From: Sediminibacter sp. Hel_I_10
GTDB taxonomy: Bacteria > Bacteroidota > Bacteroidia > Flavobacteriales > Flavobacteriaceae
Assembly: GCF_000688335.1 (NCBI RefSeq)
Contig: NZ_JHZX01000001.1
Location: 2,852,001-2,916,000, forward strand
DNA: 64,000 nt
Direction of reading: 5' to 3'
Shown: positions 62,824 through 64,000 of the stretch, one piece after another
Layout of the letters: the number at the start of each line of letters is the position of its first letter
How positions within the stretch are numbered: position 1 is the stretch's first letter
The notes under the pieces: generated by a model
The model's database searches: none
Told to the model about the DNA's origin: nothing
What the model saw: only the letters and a program-made list of their open reading frames with translations
Position numbers and translations under genes: made by a program

Positions 62824-64000
62824 TTATCGTAATGCTTCTGTAATGCGCTTCATGGCTTCAATGATTTGCTCCTTAGATGCAGCATAAGACAGTCTTATAC
62901 AATTAGGGTTTCCAAAGGCTTCTCCTGTAACGGTAGCAACAAGAGCATGTTCTAATAAGAATAACGAAAAGTCTGTTGCGTTATTAATAGTTTCTCCTTT
63001 CAATGTTTTTCCGAAGTAAAAAGAAATATCTGGAAATACGTAAAAAGCACCTTCTGGCTCGTTGGTTTTAAATCCTTCAATATCATTGAGCAATCCTAAA
63101 ATCAATTGGCGACGTTCTTTAAATTGGTCTACCATATACTGTACTCGAGATGGTGGCTCATTTAAAGCGGTAATGACTGCGCGTTGGGCGATACAGTTGG
63201 CGCCACTAGTAATTTGACCTTGCATTTTATTACAGGCTCTAGCAATTTTTTCAGGAGCACCAATGTAACCAATACGCCAGCCGGTCATTGCGAAAGCTTT
63301 AGATACACCATTCACAGTTACTGTTCGATCATACATGTCATCAAACTGAGCCATGCTTTCATGCCCACCCACAAAGTTAATGTGCTCATAGATTTCATCT
63401 GAAACCACAATTACGTCAGGATATTTTTTAAGTACATCTGCTAAGGCTCTTAATTCCGATTTACTGTAAACGGAGCCACTTGGATTGCATGGAGAACTGT
63501 ACCAAATCATTTTGGTCTTTGGCGTAATAGCGGCCTCTAATTGCGCAGGTGTCAATTTAAAATCACTATCTATTGACGTTTGAACTTCTACGGGTACGCC
63601 TTCATTTAGTTTTACGATGTCACTGTAACTTACCCAATAAGGACAAGGTAAAATGACTTCATCCCCTTTATTAATGAGCACTGCTGCAATATTTGCTAAA
63701 GATTGTTTTGCGCCTGTGGATACCACTATCTGTGGTCTTGTATAGGTAAGATTGTTGTCACGTTTAAACTTTGTGATGATGGCATCTTTCAACTCGGTAT
63801 ACCCATCTACTGGGGTGTAAGCACTGTAATTGTCATCGATGGCCTGCTTTGCAGCATCTTTAATGAAATCGGGTGTGTTGAAATCTGGCTCACCTAAACT
63901 TAAGCCTATGATGTCTTTTCCTTCCTCTCTTAATTCTCTTGCTTTAGCGGCCATAGCTAGGGTAGCAGAGGTCGCCATATTTAAAACGCGTTCTGAAAGT
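62824..64000 (-). CDS. aspC: Aspartate aminotransferase (class I/II), 5' end outside window
   Basis: A PLP-dependent class I aminotransferase; 384 residues are visible from an internal Met and the frame stays open to the window edge, where LSERVLNMATSATLAM is the family N-terminus, so the start is beyond 64000. PLP-binding lysine is in VNGVSKAFAMTGWRIGYIG, and GLSLGEPDFNTPD, WYSSPCNPSGSVY and FGNPNCIRLSYA are family segments. It interconverts aspartate and oxaloacetate; related enzymes also act on other amino acids. Confidence 0.92.
   Translation of the reverse strand, partial: LSERVLNMATSATLAMAAKARELREEGKDIIGLSLGEPDFNTPDFIKDAAKQAIDDNYSAYTPVDGYTELKDAIITKFKRDNNLTYTRPQIVVSTGAKQSLANIAAVLINKGDEVILPCPYWVSYSDIVKLNEGVPVEVQTSIDSDFKLTPAQLEAAITPKTKMIWYSSPCNPSGSVYSKSELRALADVLKKYPDVIVVSDEIYEHINFVGGHESMAQFDDMYDRTVTVNGVSKAFAMTGWRIGYIGAPEKIARACNKMQGQITSGANCIAQRAVITALNEPPSRVQYMVDQFKERRQLILGLLNDIEGFKTNEPEGAFYVFPDISFYFGKTLKGETINNATDFSLFLLEHALVATVTGEAFGNPNCIRLSYAASKEQIIEAMKRITEALR

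Noticed and set aside
1-64000. CRISPR arrays or tRNA/rRNA genes
   Set aside because: No regularly spaced direct repeats and no cloverleaf-like sequences were noticed in any part of the window.

Overview
The window looks like chromosomal DNA of a (probably marine) Flavobacteriaceae bacterium. The evidence is the low GC content, promoters of the Bacteroidetes type (TTG, about 19 nt, TAnnTTTG), a short RpoD without region 1.1, an UpxY-type NusG paralogue, TamL, the type IX secretion protein PorT, a CHU_C-type T9SS cargo protein and an AccD without zinc-ribbon cysteines. Genus cannot be fixed from the sequence alone.

Region 1 (about 150-30,450, plus strand) is a capsule/exopolysaccharide or O-antigen locus. 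A strong promoter and a leader precede an UpxY/RfaH-like antiterminator. A dense run of about 24 genes follows, many overlapping by 1-20 nt: UDP-glucose dehydrogenase, two sulfotransferases, a Wzx-like flippase, an aminotransferase plus PglD-like acetyltransferase pair, an acyl-building cassette (MaoC-SDR fusion, FkbH-like protein, acyl carrier protein, GNAT protein), a polysaccharide deacetylase, nine recognisable glycosyltransferases plus one glycosyltransferase-like DUF6625 protein, a Wzy-like polymerase, UDP-glucuronate decarboxylase and a WcaF-like acetyltransferase. A WecA-like priming transferase and the Wza/Wzc export pair follow from their own promoters. The product is probably a sulfated, acylated heteropolysaccharide with uronic acid and/or xylose precursors.

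Region 2 (30,450-52,830) is mostly core metabolism and cell envelope: rpe, rpoD, the proC-proB-proA operon, a processive family 2 glycosyltransferase, pnp, rpsO, a PAS histidine kinase, a lipoprotein, accD, fbaA, tamL, a TrmH-type methyltransferase, porT, ubiE/menG and trkA-trkH. Several intrinsic terminators are clear.

Region 3 (53,395-58,650, minus strand) is the most unusual part. It has three tandem pairs. Each pair is a C-terminal module (EF-hand-like linker plus a JAMM/JAB-like E, HxH, S/TxxD domain) followed within about 5-11 nt by a small secreted or lipoprotein gene; two of these small proteins are DUF6705-type and the third looks related. Only the first module is attached to a full N-terminus, a lipoprotein with a surface-export-like CQKDE start. 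The other two begin at the linker, like orphan cassettes. All three large modules carry stops or a frameshift, and two pairs share a nearly identical 1.17-kb direct repeat. The layout resembles polymorphic toxin/orphan-cassette arrays, but that function is inferred.

Region 4 (58,860-64,000) holds a T9SS type B cargo protein, two small single-TM proteins and a 5'-truncated aspartate aminotransferase gene.
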